From: Isoetes taiwanensis
Lineage: Eukaryota; Streptophyta; Lycopodiopsida; Isoetales; Isoetaceae
DNA length: 64,000 nt
Reading direction: 5' to 3'
NCBI GenBank assembly: GCA_021234155.1
Contig: JAJEKV010000012.1
Location: 6,143,789-6,207,788 of the forward strand
This document shows, piece after piece, positions 34,589-45,307 of the stretch (the first letter of the stretch is position 1; each line of letters starts with the position of its first letter). The notes under the pieces were generated by a model. That model was not told the DNA's origin and searched no databases. It saw nothing but the letters and a program-made list of their open reading frames with translations. The position numbers were made by a program, and so were the translations under genes.

Positions 34589-35412
34589 GCAATTGATCAA
34601 GCAGCGGAAGATGGAGTGGATGCTATTTCTATTTGCTTTGGCCAAATCATAGACTTCTTTTCTATTTAAATGATGCCACTGCAAATGCTACCTTTGATGC
34701 AATTTTGTTTCCACCTCAGCAGAACATTATAGACCGGAGTTTGGACGGTTGGTAACATTGCACTATGGATTACATCAACACTTTAGACGGATCATTTAAT
34801 GCTACAGTGCTTGGAACATGGGAAATATTTCAAGGTCAATCATTGTATAGTGGAGGAGGGTTGAAAAATCCAGCAAATTTTCATTTTTTTTATCTTAGTC
34901 AATGTGTACTAGAAAGATCAGATCCTAAACAAGTAAGGGGAAAGATAGTACTATGTGGACCAAGAAGTGCTATGTCAACAACACAAATGAGCACTTTAGT
35001 TTCTAAAACAGGAGCAGATGATAAAGGTGACGCCACAAATTGCAGGGAATAGCATTATACCTATAAGTTACATATTACTGGGAATAGCAGTCACCTATGC
35101 AAACGGAAGACAATTAAAAAACTATATCAATTCTATAACATATCCATCTGCTACTATCAGTTTCTTAGGTATATACCTTGGATCAAAGCCAATTCGTGAG
35201 GTGGCATTTCACACTTGTAGAGGTCCAAATATGATTACCTCAAATGTGCTAAAGTCTAATATTCTTGCTCCTGGTGTAACCATTTTAACAGCATGGTCAG
35301 AATGTGGTCTTTCTCAATGCCTAGTGATGTTAAGAGAATGAGAATGAGAATGAGAATGATGATTTTTTATCGTCCACTGAGGCCAATCGGCCTATGGGAC
35401 CCATAAGGAGCG

Positions 35413-35497
35413 CAGCAAACTTATTACTGTCCGGGTTAAAAAACCCCCGCCCCGAAGGGTTTTCGAGGGAAAAACCGTGGCAGTAATAAGAATGCTG
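35413..35497 (-). ncRNA. Folded RNA element in the LINE B 3' region (U-rich internal loop)
   Basis: Minus strand: CAGCA/TGCTG, AA/AA internal loop, CTTATTACTG/CAGTAATAAG, junction, CGG/CCG, U5/U6 internal loop, CCC/GGG, bulge UCGAAAA, hairpin CCC-UUCG-GGG. Each helix differs in sequence from LINE A but pairs fully. Confidence 0.78.
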
Positions 35498-35535
35498 TCA
35501 AACTGTACAAGTATACATCAATGTTTATATACATG

Positions 35536-36641
35536 TCAAGTGTGTGCCCGAGGACATAGCTGATCTCGCATGTCCATAACCTCCTGAAGATATGATCCCA
35601 GCACCCGTACGGATGTTGTGCTCAATGTCACATGTAACGGCTGGCCAGGCCTGACCAACTCAGCATATCGTGTCCGAATTTGATCATATGCTGGGCAACT
35701 TTGAAGGGTATGAGATTCATCCTCAATGACTCCCATTTGGCGGATTGACAGAGCACCTGCCCCGGGCGTGGCTCACCAATCCATCTGCCTGTCTCAATTC
35801 GAAGATGATGTGCCCCTGTGCGAATGGAGGCAATGAGTCTGCGCCTTTTCATGGGCAAGTGGGTACGCAGGTAGCATTGTGGGCCTCGTTCCAATGTGGG
35901 ATTTATGTGGCGCTGGTAGTGTGCTGTCTTGACCTGTTCAAGGGCATTGTCATCCCAAAGCTTGCTGAGGAAGCAATCGTCAAGATATTGCCTCAAGCTA
36001 TGGCGATCTGCCTCTGTTTGCACATGTATGCACCTGTGCTCTTGCACATTCCATCTAGCCAACCATTGAGCTCTCTTTTCCCTCCAGCAGGCCTTGAGGC
36101 GCTGCGGCTCCATTGCCATGATATAAGCTAGTTTAGGGAGACGAGCATCGTCCATATTGACCACCTTCTAAAACAGACAATGTGGCGATCAAGGGCCGCC
36201 CTCTGAAGAGGCAAGAATCCTGTCTCCTGCAGTAGAATTTGATATGGGACTGTGGACTTCACCCCTAGTGCTCGTACTAAGAAGGCTTTTTGGACCTGCT
36301 CCAAGTCATTCCAAGTAGCAAGTGATACTACTGGGCCCCATACTTCCACCCCGTATAAAAGGACAGGCTCCACTAAGACCTTGAACAGGCGTGACTGATG
36401 GGCCCAATCATACAACTCCGCTCTATGACTATTGTTTTGCATTGCATATAGTGCCTTCCAGCCTGCCGTCACTCGTAGCCGTATGGATGTGTCCCAGTGC
36501 GTAGTAGAAGGAAACTCCACTCCCAAATATTTGTATGTGGATGCAACTTCCACATTTTGGCCTCAATAACTGAAGGAGGGGACCCTCGGCTGACGTGAAG
36601 ATGATATGAAAACCACCTTAGTCTTGGCCAGGTTGACGCGC
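35536..36641 (-). pseudogene. LINE B reverse transcriptase C-terminal part, frame-shifted
   Basis: VASTYKYLGVEFPSTTHWDT and LVEPVLLYGVEVWGPVVSL match LINE A. After a frame change near 36150 follow HINPTLERGPQCYLRTHLP, LRIETGRWIGEPRPGQVLC and, in a third frame, IEDESHTLQSCPAYDQIRTR, the zinc-finger-like H..C end of the family. The catalytic YADD is lost with the 5' part. Confidence 0.87.
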
Positions 36642-36770
36642 AGAGTTGAGTACAACATAAATTTAGGAACCTCCATGGTTTGTCCTCACATAAGTGGAAT
36701 TGCTGCCTTACTCAAATCTGCTCATTCGGACTGGAGCCCTGCTGCAATTAGATCTGCCATCCTGACAAGC

Positions 36771-38704
36771 AGATCAATCTGTAAGATGGTTTACAAATGA
36801 GTAAGTACTTATAGGTGAGATAACATGATGCGGCACTGAGAAACATGGTCGGACATATTTGTTATGACAACACTAATACTAACAGCTTGCTTGTTTATGT
36901 CCAAATAATATTCTTTTTGTCCTAAACTACCAGCAATTAGATCTAGTATACCAAACCTAGGCCAGAGATTTAACACTGGTAATGCTTCACTGTCCTGTAT
37001 AGCCTAGATTAAAGGCAGCATAGAAACATCATCTGACAAATAAAATTCAATGGGTGGAAAAAAAATCCGAAGTCTGGCCTGTAATTCATGAAGAAGAATC
37101 ATGCCTTTACTCGAAGAAACATGCGGCCACAATTAAAGCCTAATTATAACAAAACAATTGGATAGAGTTATAACCACACATGCTAAGACACAGTTGTAAT
37201 CAAGAAACCATTGCATTGTAATCTAGGCCTTATGACCTCACTCAGCCAAACTATATCTCCTAGTTTTTACAGAAGGAGGCCAACGATGGCAGAGAGTGCA
37301 TCATCCTGCAGGTAATATAGGCTAGGATTTCTTCCTGTGGCTTTCTCTTAGATCACAAAGGATGTCTGCTTGAGAGTAGCTCGGCTGCTGCATCAAAATT
37401 AGACATTGACATCATTTTTCACACAAGAAGTATTGTTGTGGAGGTGCACTGTGATGCGGAGACATTAGAAATTGCTAGGACAGGCTGCACTATGCCCGTG
37501 CTCTAAAAATTATGGAGCAGCATGAGAAGGGAGGGGAAAAAAAGCTGAAGCAAAGAGAAATAAAGAATTGTGTTGTACTGGACAATCAAAACATGCTTGC
37601 TCATGCACACCATTTTCATTGTGGCAAGAAACAATGGATTGTTACCCTATGTTATACGCTTATAAAAATGCTTTGCACAGGGCATCTTGTCTTTGGCATT
37701 AGGAATTCGTTAGGATAGGCTGCCAGGCATGAGGATGGATTGCCTTGAATGTGGAATTTGAGCTGTGAATAGGTGTTGATAGTTAAGAAACTATGTTAAG
37801 GAGGCTGGTTGACTTCATAAATAACAAACTTTGCTTTATCAAAAGTAGAGAACCTCATCGCCTTGAAATTTCAGCCTAAATTGAGTTGTTTCTAAAATTC
37901 TAAATATGTTGTTGTTTTCTGGGGTAAGTCGCACCACCAACAATAAGATGCCAAAAGACTGCCAGAGGTGCCAGATTTAAAGTATTACCGCCAATGTAGG
38001 TTGGAAATGTTTGTGATATTAGTTTTAGCCATATCCACATACGTAAACCAATTAGGATCCATTTTGCCCATGCATCCAATCATCTTGTGCCACATCGCAC
38101 CGCTTTAATCTCTGAAACCTAAAGGGGGGAGAGACCCTATAGGTTAGGACAAAGAACATGCGGAAATACGTGCACTACGTGTTAGTGGGGCCACAGCTTT
38201 AAGGGCAGGAGGCAGCCATATAAGGAAAAACTCAATCCTAAGTACCTAAGCATCCTATATGCAGTTTGTTGTGGCCTTACAGACGAGGAAGCTAAAATCG
38301 TTACCAACAACCATAAGGTTGACAATGAGTATAAAACAAAAAATGAATTTCATCGATAAGATGAGATTCATGCACATGGAATTTGTCATTTTTAAGGAAA
38401 AATATGGTAAAGACTGCAAGAACTAAAGGAGCAGTATGTTGGCTCAAGTACGACGAGGCCAGCAAAAGAGCTTCATTCATCGGCCACAACAACTGATTTT
38501 AGTTGGCTTTTGGGGAGGGCAGGGTAAGTAACTTCTTATTCTAGAATACACTTTCTTGTCTTTAGAAATTGCTTTTTGTATTCTGAATTATAGTATCTTC
38601 CTGGTTTTATATGTTCTGTGTGGTTTCTTATGTTTGTAAACAGTGCCAATAGTTGTTTTATATTCCAGAATATACTTCACTAATTAATAGCATCACTTTT
38701 GCAG
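36771..38704. other. Intergenic, no gene recognised
   Basis: Non-coding. Short frames only, no repeats with clear ends. Confidence 0.4.
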
Positions 38705-38840
38705 ATTTGGGATCTCCAGAGCGAGATATTTAATATGTTCAAGCGTGGAAAACTGAAGTCCAATAGAAAAGTCTCAGAAAAAGAACGACTCTGCCACAGG
38801 CATTCCTCGAGAGCGTTGACGACCGTTTCTCATTTCCAAG
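38705..38840 (+). CDS. Possible internal exon of an unidentified gene
   Basis: GCAG acceptor before 38705, GTGAAT donor after 38840, and one open frame between (IWDLQSEIFNMFKRGKLKSN...). The basic composition suggests a nuclear protein, but no family is recognised and no flanking exons were identified. It could be chance. Confidence 0.25.
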
Positions 38841-39737
38841 GTGAATTCTTTATTGACTGCCTTCTACAGTAACCTTTGAGCAAGTCAAAGTCTATAAAGC
38901 CTTGCAGTTCCCTCTAGACAGTAATGATGGTTTTTTTTTGGGAACATTCACCCGAACTAGAATGGTAATAACTTGAAAACCGACACGCCAACAAAGAGTT
39001 GAAGCATCCAAAAAGAGATGCTCGACCACTAGCATTTGTCAGCCAAGCATTCTCTGATAAACATGATGGCGAAGCACCCCCAAGGATGAAGCACGACCCC
39101 TCGCCTTTAGAAGTTTAGAAGTCGCATTTAATTAAAGTGGGTCACATGCCATTCCCACTTTTGCTTGGAACCCTCTTATTTTACACGAAAAGGATGTGTG
39201 AAGCAGTTTGGGGCTTGTTTATCGTACAAAATAAGAGTTTTTTCGTGTGAGGGTGAGTTCCTTTATCAAGATATTTTGGCTCTTTTTCTTGAATGAATAG
39301 ACAAGAAGTCACAAACTCCAATAAAAATTAAGCGAATTATTTAAATCGCCAAAAAATGCTAGTTTAAGATACTCCTTACAATATATATTACAGTGGGTGT
39401 GAAGAGACCATAGTGGTTGTTTTGTCATAACAATTACATCGTCTTCCCACACGAACCACTAGTGAGAACATCGTGTGGAGGACTCTCTAAGCCATGGGAG
39501 CACCTTACAGGCGATAGAAATTTGTACGACCACGTACTGGTCTGTCCAACCAAAATCGCCACTCTCCTCTCGCCTCCTTTCTTCAGTGAACGGGTCTTTC
39601 ATTGCTCGCAAGCATGTATTATCTCATCGGGATAAGGAATGCAAAAGGTAAAATCAAGTTAGTCAAGTGATGCTATAGGCAAGAAAAATAAAATAAAAAC
39701 CAATTCTGAGTGCCATTTTTGGAAACTACAGATCTGA
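38841..39737. other. Intergenic, no gene recognised
   Basis: Non-coding. The segment 39120-39140 (CATTTAATTA preceded by GTCG) resembles 27586-27596 weakly. Confidence 0.3.
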
Positions 39738-40220
39738 GAGCCTTTCTACTCAGAGTGAGAAACGCAATGCGAAGGGCTTTTCTCGACTCGCGAGTTGAGA
39801 AAAGCAGCTCAAAGTAAAATGAAGTTCTTATAGCTATTTTTAGAAACTACAGGTTTGATAGCCTTTCTCGACTCGCGAGTCAAGGCAGCTCAGAGTGAAA
39901 GACGCAGTACGGAGGCCTTTCTCGACTCAGGAGGCGAGAAAAGCAGCTCAAAGTGTAAAACGCAGTTCTTAAGGCCATTTTTAGAAACTGCAAGTTTGAT
40001 AGCTTTTCTCGACTCCGAGTCGAGAAAAGCAATTCAAAGTGTAAAACACAGTTCTAAAGGCCATTTTTAGAAATTGCAAGTTTGATAGCCTTTCTCGAGA
40101 GTCGAGAAAGGCAGTTCATAGTGAAAAATGCAGTGTTGAGGGCCTTTCTCGACTCGCGAGTCGAGAAAGGCAGCTCAAATTGTAAAATGCACGTCTAGGG
40201 GTCTACCCAGCTCAAAATGT
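39738..40220. repeat. Array of roughly 30-bp palindromes (at least six) with shared spacers
   Basis: Palindromes of the form GCCTTTCTCGACTCG plus its complement occur at 39776-39805, 39861-39887 (right arm shortened), 39915-39944, 40002-40030, 40088-40112 and 40142-40171 (perfect over 30 bases), with a decayed one at 39738. Spacers share CAGCTCAAAGTGTAAAA and, in four, TTTTTAGAAACT-CA-GTTTGATAGC. Units are 54 to 87 bp apart. Stem ends alternate between GCTTTT/AAAAGC and GCCTTT/AAAGGC, always changing in pairs except in the third (G-T). No coding potential. Confidence 0.92.
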
Positions 40221-40230
40221 AAAATGCAAT

Positions 40231-40650
40231 GTGGAGCGTTGTCTCTCATGTGTATCCTGGTGCTTGGCCGCTCTTGCGGCAGCAAGCCTTGCATCTGTGT
40301 GTGGCTTGGTTGGTGTGGCTGATTTGGAAGCGGCGGCGGTTGTAGATCTTTCAGAGGATTCAGCAGCCTGCAGCCTCTCTGATTTCTCGACTCAGGTACA
40401 AGCTATTTCAAAGCTTTCTGGTATTCCCGGGATTAGTAGAGCGGAAGTTTGCCATTTGGCGGGACTTCTTGGGTGTTGTAGATGGTGATGGTCGTTTTGT
40501 ACAGCAGTAGAGTTGCAGTTTTTCTGTGAGTTTGTTATGGAGCGTCGAGGTATCGCTGTATCTTTGGGGCAGTTCTCCTTCCTCCTCACTTGCTTTGTAA
40601 CATTACCATTCTTTTAATATATTGATGACACAGTTCTCCGAAAAAAGAAA
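40231..40650 (+). mobile_element. 5'-truncated LINE (420 bp) with 10-bp target duplication
   Basis: AAAATGCAAT stands on both sides (40221-40230, 40651-40660). The right end has an A-rich tail (AAAAAAGAAA). The 3' end is shared with the minus-strand micro-insertion at 28311-28393. It landed in the last spacer of the palindrome array. No protein is encoded. Confidence 0.9.
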
Positions 40651-40777
40651 AAAATGCAATTCTAAGAGCAAAAAAATTACATTAAGATTTTAATCATTTA
40701 TAAGTTTGTCAACTTATATCATCCTAACTGAAGGTTTTATGGCCACTCTATACCCCACTCTATACTCCATTTTTTGG

Positions 40778-40945
40778 GTTGCCTCTAGGGGGGCAAATCC
40801 TTGCTCATGTAGGTTTTCGACATATTCTAAGCATATGCTGAAATATGCCTAGAATATACCAGAAACTACTCCAAACTTGCTCTTGGCTATAAACTGGCGG
40901 TCGCCAGCGTTGTTGGGCGGATGCTGTGCAAGCCGGCTAACCGGC
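40778..40945 (+). repeat. Dispersed repeat, copy 2 (relative at 1711-1880)
   Basis: Same block order as 1711-1880, including GGGGGGCAAAT, AAACTGGCGGTC and CTAACCGGC. Confidence 0.5.
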
Positions 40946-41059
40946 TTTCACATTGTTCCGCTTTCGCGTCCGGGGTGTGATTAATCAAGTGGGTTGTGAA
41001 GATTAATTAGGTTGGGGTTGGATTTGAGAGAGATTGAAGGAAAAATGATGGAAAAGGGA

Positions 41060-41464
41060 GCGCAGATGGAGCAGCGGGAAGAGGCCAATGAGGAGATCGA
41101 CGATGAAAGGATCGAAAAGGGTGCATGAGAGGGAAGGGGGGACCCCAGGATGCTCTGTGCCAATACAGAGGAATCCAGCAGCGAACTTGGGGCAAATGGG
41201 TCGCCGAAATCAGAGAACCCAACCGTGGCTTACGATGATGCTGCTAAATTGCATTACGGCCCCGCTGCCCGCTTGAACCTCCCCGACTCTTCCCCTTCCC
41301 CTGCTTCCCATTCTAACAAGTCCTTCTGTGATGACTCTGATTCATTTCATAAGAAAAAATCCCTTGATTCTTTCTCTGACACTACCTCTGTTTCTTCCCA
41401 TCCCGATTTCCGCCATCATTCCCATCAGAACCCCTTTGGTCGGAATTGGAATCCAGTTTGAGCT
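41060..41464 (+). pseudogene. DREB2-type AP2/ERF transcription factor pseudogene
   Basis: Three frames together show the family. A basic stretch with MKGSK (41100s) changes frame near 41113 to [14 protein letters not shown], then the AP2 domain starts: [14 protein letters not shown] and EIREPNRG, with the DREB-type V and E of KWVAEIRE. At about 41228 some 47-50 bases are missing (the RLWLGTF strand and the start of the helix) and the frame changes. The domain's end follows as [20 protein letters not shown], with a Ser-rich tail to a stop at 41462-41464. Intact family members bind the DRE/CRT element in drought and heat response. This copy cannot make a DNA-binding domain. Confidence 0.88.
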
Positions 41465-41690
41465 TGTTTGGTGCGGAATCTAATAACGTTGATTTGGGTT
41501 CTCTTTATAAACCTATATGATTTTAACTGGTTGATTAGATTTTAAAGAACTTGCAGATTGCATGTTATGATCGAGCTAGATTGATCTAGGGCTGGGTATT
41601 GGGGGAAGAAATATGCCACAAGTAGCTTTATGATTTGATCCCCTGGTTTCAATAGCTTTACTATGTTATTAACATTTTTGTATTGGTCAG

Positions 41691-42338
41691 TGCTTACCCA
41701 ACCTTGAAATTATTCATTGATGGCAAGCCGACAGATTATAGCAATCCTCGCCAGGCTGGCCCCATGACATCATATTTTAAGAAGATAGCTGCCCCTGTTG
41801 TTACTAAGCTCAACACACAATCTTCATTAACAGGGTTTTTACATTCCGTGGATAGAACTTCATCTGTATTCATTGGTTTTGAGTTGCAAGATTCTGCTTC
41901 TGAAGGTCTTGCAAAAAATTATAAGACGAAGGCTTGGTTTGCTGTAGCCAACGAGCCTTCTGAGAAGATTATGGACGAATAGGATTTTGATAAAGTTCCA
42001 ATAGTGGTGGCTTTGCATTTGGATCACAATGAAGAACATGTTTTCTATGGTCCTTTCGAAGGTAGTTATTTGTTATGATTGTGGTTCATTTTGTATACGC
42101 TATTCCTAAGATTTGAAGATGTGCATACAATATTTGGCGGAATTTATTCATCAAAATCTTCTTCCCTTAATAATTGTTGTAACAAATGAAAACCTCCAGT
42201 TGCTAAAAGAAGATGGAAGAAAAATCATGTTGACATTTTTGGACGATGACTCTGGGGATTCAGCATCAGTAATGAAGCAACTAAAAGCCATTGCTCCTGC
42301 AAAATGGGACTTTATCTTTGCTGTTCTGGATCTCCCCC
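41691..42338 (+). pseudogene. PDI-like (PDIL5-2-type) pseudogene, two exons left
   Basis: Exon 41691-42061 is bounded by CAG and a GT donor and reads AYPTLKLFIDGKPTDYSN, YFKKIAAPVVTKL, IGFELQD and KAWFAVANEP; an in-frame TAG sits at 41980-41982, followed by DFDKVPIVVALHLDHNEEHV and FYGPFEG. A second exon (from about 42125) reads LAEFIHQNLLPLIIVVTNEN and APAKWDFIFAVLD. This matches the middle thioredoxin-like part of a membrane-anchored plant protein disulfide isomerase-like protein of the ER. The CxxC active-site domain is not seen. Because the intron is kept, this is a genomic duplicate and not a processed copy. A LINE cuts the second exon at about 42339. Confidence 0.8.
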
Positions 42339-43000
42339 CTTTTTTTTTGAAGAACGACAAACTTTATTGAAACACCAAGTCAAAAGCCAGATATAAATGC
42401 AGAGGCGGGAATAAAATTTCAGAGGATAATCATGATCCACTGAATAGAACCACCAGCCTATGCATAAGACAACACACTCAAATAGGACTCAAATATCAAC
42501 TGTCACTTGGCAGGACCAAGCGAAGAACAATGGTAGGCCTTAGCGATCCTAGCTTGTGCGTCCTGGAGGACTACTGCAGGAGGAATATCCAAACCCTAAA
42601 AGATACACAATCTTCTGCGCTTCCAGATGGACCACAGCAACCATCCTGATGCCAAATGAAATTCTTGACTCCGCCCCTTATTCCAAGTATCCGGATAAAT
42701 AGCCAGAAGCACTTGTTGACTTGTCAATGCCACATGAAAAATAGAAAGCAGCCAAGACCAAACAGGCTGGAGATGATCACATAAAAAGAAACAATGCTCA
42801 ATGGTCTCGTCCCTTTGCTTGCACAATGGGTAGAGTGCTGACATTTGGGGGTCAAATTTGTGGACAAGCACATTCACCCGAGGGCATCTGTGAAGAATCT
42901 GCCACCAAAGCACAACCACCTTAGGATGGAGTAGTTTATCCCAAGCCCAATACTGGTTGTATGGCTCCAATAAGGCCACTCCAACTGCATGTCACACATC
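42339..43000 (-). mobile_element. 5'-truncated LINE with zf-RVT domain, inserted in the PDI-like exon
   Basis: A T-run at 42340-42348 is the poly(A) tail on the minus strand. The frame 42979-42596 reads WAWDKLLHPKVVVLWWQILH, RCPRVNVLVHK, LYPLCKQRDETIEHCFFLCD and then WKRRR, the zf-RVT region (C..C-H...C) that follows reverse transcriptase in plant L1-like elements. The usual CP-C is changed to YPLC. The upstream boundary is not sharp, and the PDI reading is not recovered beyond it. Confidence 0.82.
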
Positions 43001-44423
43001 AAATTCTATGTGCTACGCCAAATTGAAAGACTAAGTTAATCCTAGAAAAAGTATAAACTTAAGTTGATTTTTATTCCTTTCGCAGCAGTTACATAGTCAA
43101 CTTTGACATGTAGGCAGACCCCCCTACTTCTAAAATGTGAGAGCCGAATGAAACTCTAGCTGTCCACCCAAAATGTGAGAGCCACACTGCCCTTTAATCA
43201 AAGCTACAAATTGCTTTGTAGATTGCTCAATAGCCAAAGATTAATTAGGTCCTAATATCCACCTAGAGCAACCATTTTCATAACGCAAAAAACGATTAAC
43301 CCTTACTTATGACAGTGCAGACATTTCAAAATCCAATCAAAACCTCCTGGTGCCAGAGACAAGCAAGAAATTATCAAGTTTGAAAATACTTAGAACCAGT
43401 TAGAATCTATGTGGGCAAGGTCCATTTTTTCCTAGATACATACTAGATCTTAAGAAAGAGATTGTGATGGGTTGGCCCAGTTTCAGAGAAGAATTGGAGA
43501 TAGTTTATTTAGGCTTAGAACCCCTGAATTTCTGCGACCAAGGTCGATTATGCCCTGGATAGATTTTCGTAAATTCTAATCTGCAAAAAAAAGTCATAAT
43601 GCTTGGCCCACCTTGAAAGATGTCGATTAACAAATTTGTCTTCTGAACCCCTAAAATCAGCAAGACTCTTGCCAAAAAACTGTCGCCTTGTGGGCTGGAT
43701 AGACATGTGCAGGCTCAAAACTTTACTTGGGTAGACATGTGCAGGCTCAAAGCGGGAAGATAAAAACTTACGTGCATGTTTCAAGAGAGATATAGCTTTG
43801 CCACTAACCAGCTACCAAGAGGAAATCCACCATACTTGAATCTAAGTTCCAAATCAAAATAAAAAGTCAGTAGCAGAAGCTCAAAAACCCCGTCAACATT
43901 TGATGCGGATTTTGTGCCTTCTAACATCAATTGCTGTTTATGTATATAGGAAAGTCCATTTACTATACTTTCCTGACGTGGAGACCTGCCGACGCGTGGT
44001 AGCATAAAGGCAGGTTGACACGTCAGGGAAGTCTAGTAAATAAACTTTGCTATTGTCGTCAATCCAATAGTCCAAGCAAAAAAGTAAAAACAGAATGTTA
44101 ATAGATGAATTTTCTAGAAATGAAAGAGTGAAAATGCCAAGTGGCGGCATAAGATAGGACGCCAGGGCAGAACGGCTCCTTTCTGTTGAGGGCAGAACGG
44201 CTCCTTTCTGTTGTTTAGGGATAGTTTACATGCACCGCACATGCATCGTGGGTTCTGTCTCAACATGGAATGTTTCATAAATTTTGCATTCAATATTTCT
44301 ATTTGCCACAGAATATAATGTAAGTGATTTTCAAGTCCTTTCAAGTCTTGTAAGTATTTCAAAGAACATCAACATCCTGCCTTAAATCAGAATATCAGAT
44401 TTCGTAACTGCCTGTAAAGCCTC
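43001..44423. other. Intergenic with small duplications
   Basis: No gene recognised. A 25-bp tandem duplication (GGCAGAACGGCTCCTTTCTG) lies at 44162-44212. A pair of matching blocks (ACATGTGCAGGCTCAAA) lies at 43703 and 43735. Confidence 0.4.
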
Positions 44424-44745
44424 CTTATCAAGCTTGCTGACTCTGGTGTTTCTGAAGCAAATATCCAGACGACCTCAGTCCTAAAAAGAGACACAACAAT
44501 GTACATGGCTCCTGAAATGTTGGCAGAAACAAGCAAGAAGATATTAATATCATGATGCAGATGCTCGATTTCTTTTTTCTTGTATAGGAATCCAGGATCA
44601 GTACTTCATAATCTCCGATTTCTTTTTTCTCCAATAGGAAACGGGATCCGTACATAAGCTCCAATCCGGAATCATCCTTTTCTTTTGCTGCTTGCCCCTT
44701 CCAACATTTCAAGATCCATGTACATTAATGTGCCTCTTTTCTCAC
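44424..44745. pseudogene. Protein kinase fragment 1, as an inverted pair
   Basis: Plus strand 44424-44541 reads LIKLADSGVSEANIQTTSVL and RDTTMYMAPEMLAETSKKIL: a DFG-like motif changed to DSG, the activation loop, and the APE motif at normal spacing. On the minus strand 44745-44680 gives RGTLMYMDLEMLEGASSK, a second copy of the APE part in opposite orientation; over about 29 bases the two match at nearly all positions (AATGTACATGG). A transcript could fold back. No other kinase subdomain is seen. Confidence 0.68.
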
Positions 44746-45307
44746 TATTACAGCTTTGACTGAAATTTTGCTTTAAAAACACTGAGGCCTGTAAATCCGA
44801 CAAGAAAACCATTGTCATCTCATTACTTCACAAGAATACTAGATGGTTTCATCCTCTCTACAAATCACGCCATTATCTTGCATAACTGCTGCTTTGCCTC
44901 TGCAATTTGTGACATAATATTGATCCACTGAAAAAAAGGGCTCTTTTGCATTGTGGAATCCAGATCTGTACTCATCAGCTCATTAACATAAGCATAGGCA
45001 TATCTTTGTTAAAAGACAAGCACTGAATATGAAACTTTTAATGCTATCAATGCTTTCCCCACAGTACCTTTTAAGATCTAGGAAAATGTCCTTTCACAAG
45101 AACTTCATTTCAAGGATAGATAGAAACATCCCACTGCCTGATACTGCACAAGAAATGAACCAATGTCAGTTTCAAATATAAAAGGAGCATAGAAGAGATT
45201 GGAGATTAAACATCAAACAGAGGTCCCTTAACAATAACATTATACAATATAGTTCTGATTAAACTCAATCAAAAGAAAATGCCTGTAAAGAAAAAAACAG
45301 GAGCCTC

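Larger units (their letters stand above)
35338..36644 (-). mobile_element. LINE B, 5'-truncated non-LTR retrotransposon with ATTCTC tail
   Basis: Inserted in the subtilase pseudogene. The tail (GAATGA units on plus, 35338-35362), a small hairpin, the folded element 35413-35497 and reverse transcriptase remnants follow in the same order as in LINE A. Truncated at 36644 inside [12 protein letters not shown]. No clear target duplication is seen beyond two or three bases. Confidence 0.9.
34589..36770 (+). pseudogene. Subtilisin-like serine protease (subtilase) pseudogene split by LINE B
   Basis: Pieces in order: AIDQAAEDGVDAISICFG (34589, part of the catalytic domain), DRSLDG...QGQSLYSGGG (start of the PA-type insert), RGKIVLCGP, then after a frame change near 35030 ATISFLG and the GPN--TSNVLKSNILAPGVTI block, which ends at about 35337. 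After LINE B it resumes at 36645 with [20 protein letters not shown], which includes the catalytic serine (GTSM). Plant subtilases are secreted cell-wall proteases. The Asp and His parts, the prodomain and the usual SAGN-GP block are missing and several frames are shifted, so the copy is dead. Confidence 0.88.

Noticed and set aside
39738-40220. CRISPR-like array.
   Set aside because: Spacers are similar to one another, units are palindromic and irregular, and the DNA is plant nuclear.
40308-40325. TTGGTG at 40308 as another loop of the 61609-62591 hairpin set.
   Set aside because: The flanking bases do not pair, so it is not a hairpin of that type.
44428-44712. A 94-codon minus-strand frame over kinase fragment 1.
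   Set aside because: Its open length comes from overlap with the plus-strand kinase text. Only the RGTLMYM-type stretch outside its middle has support.
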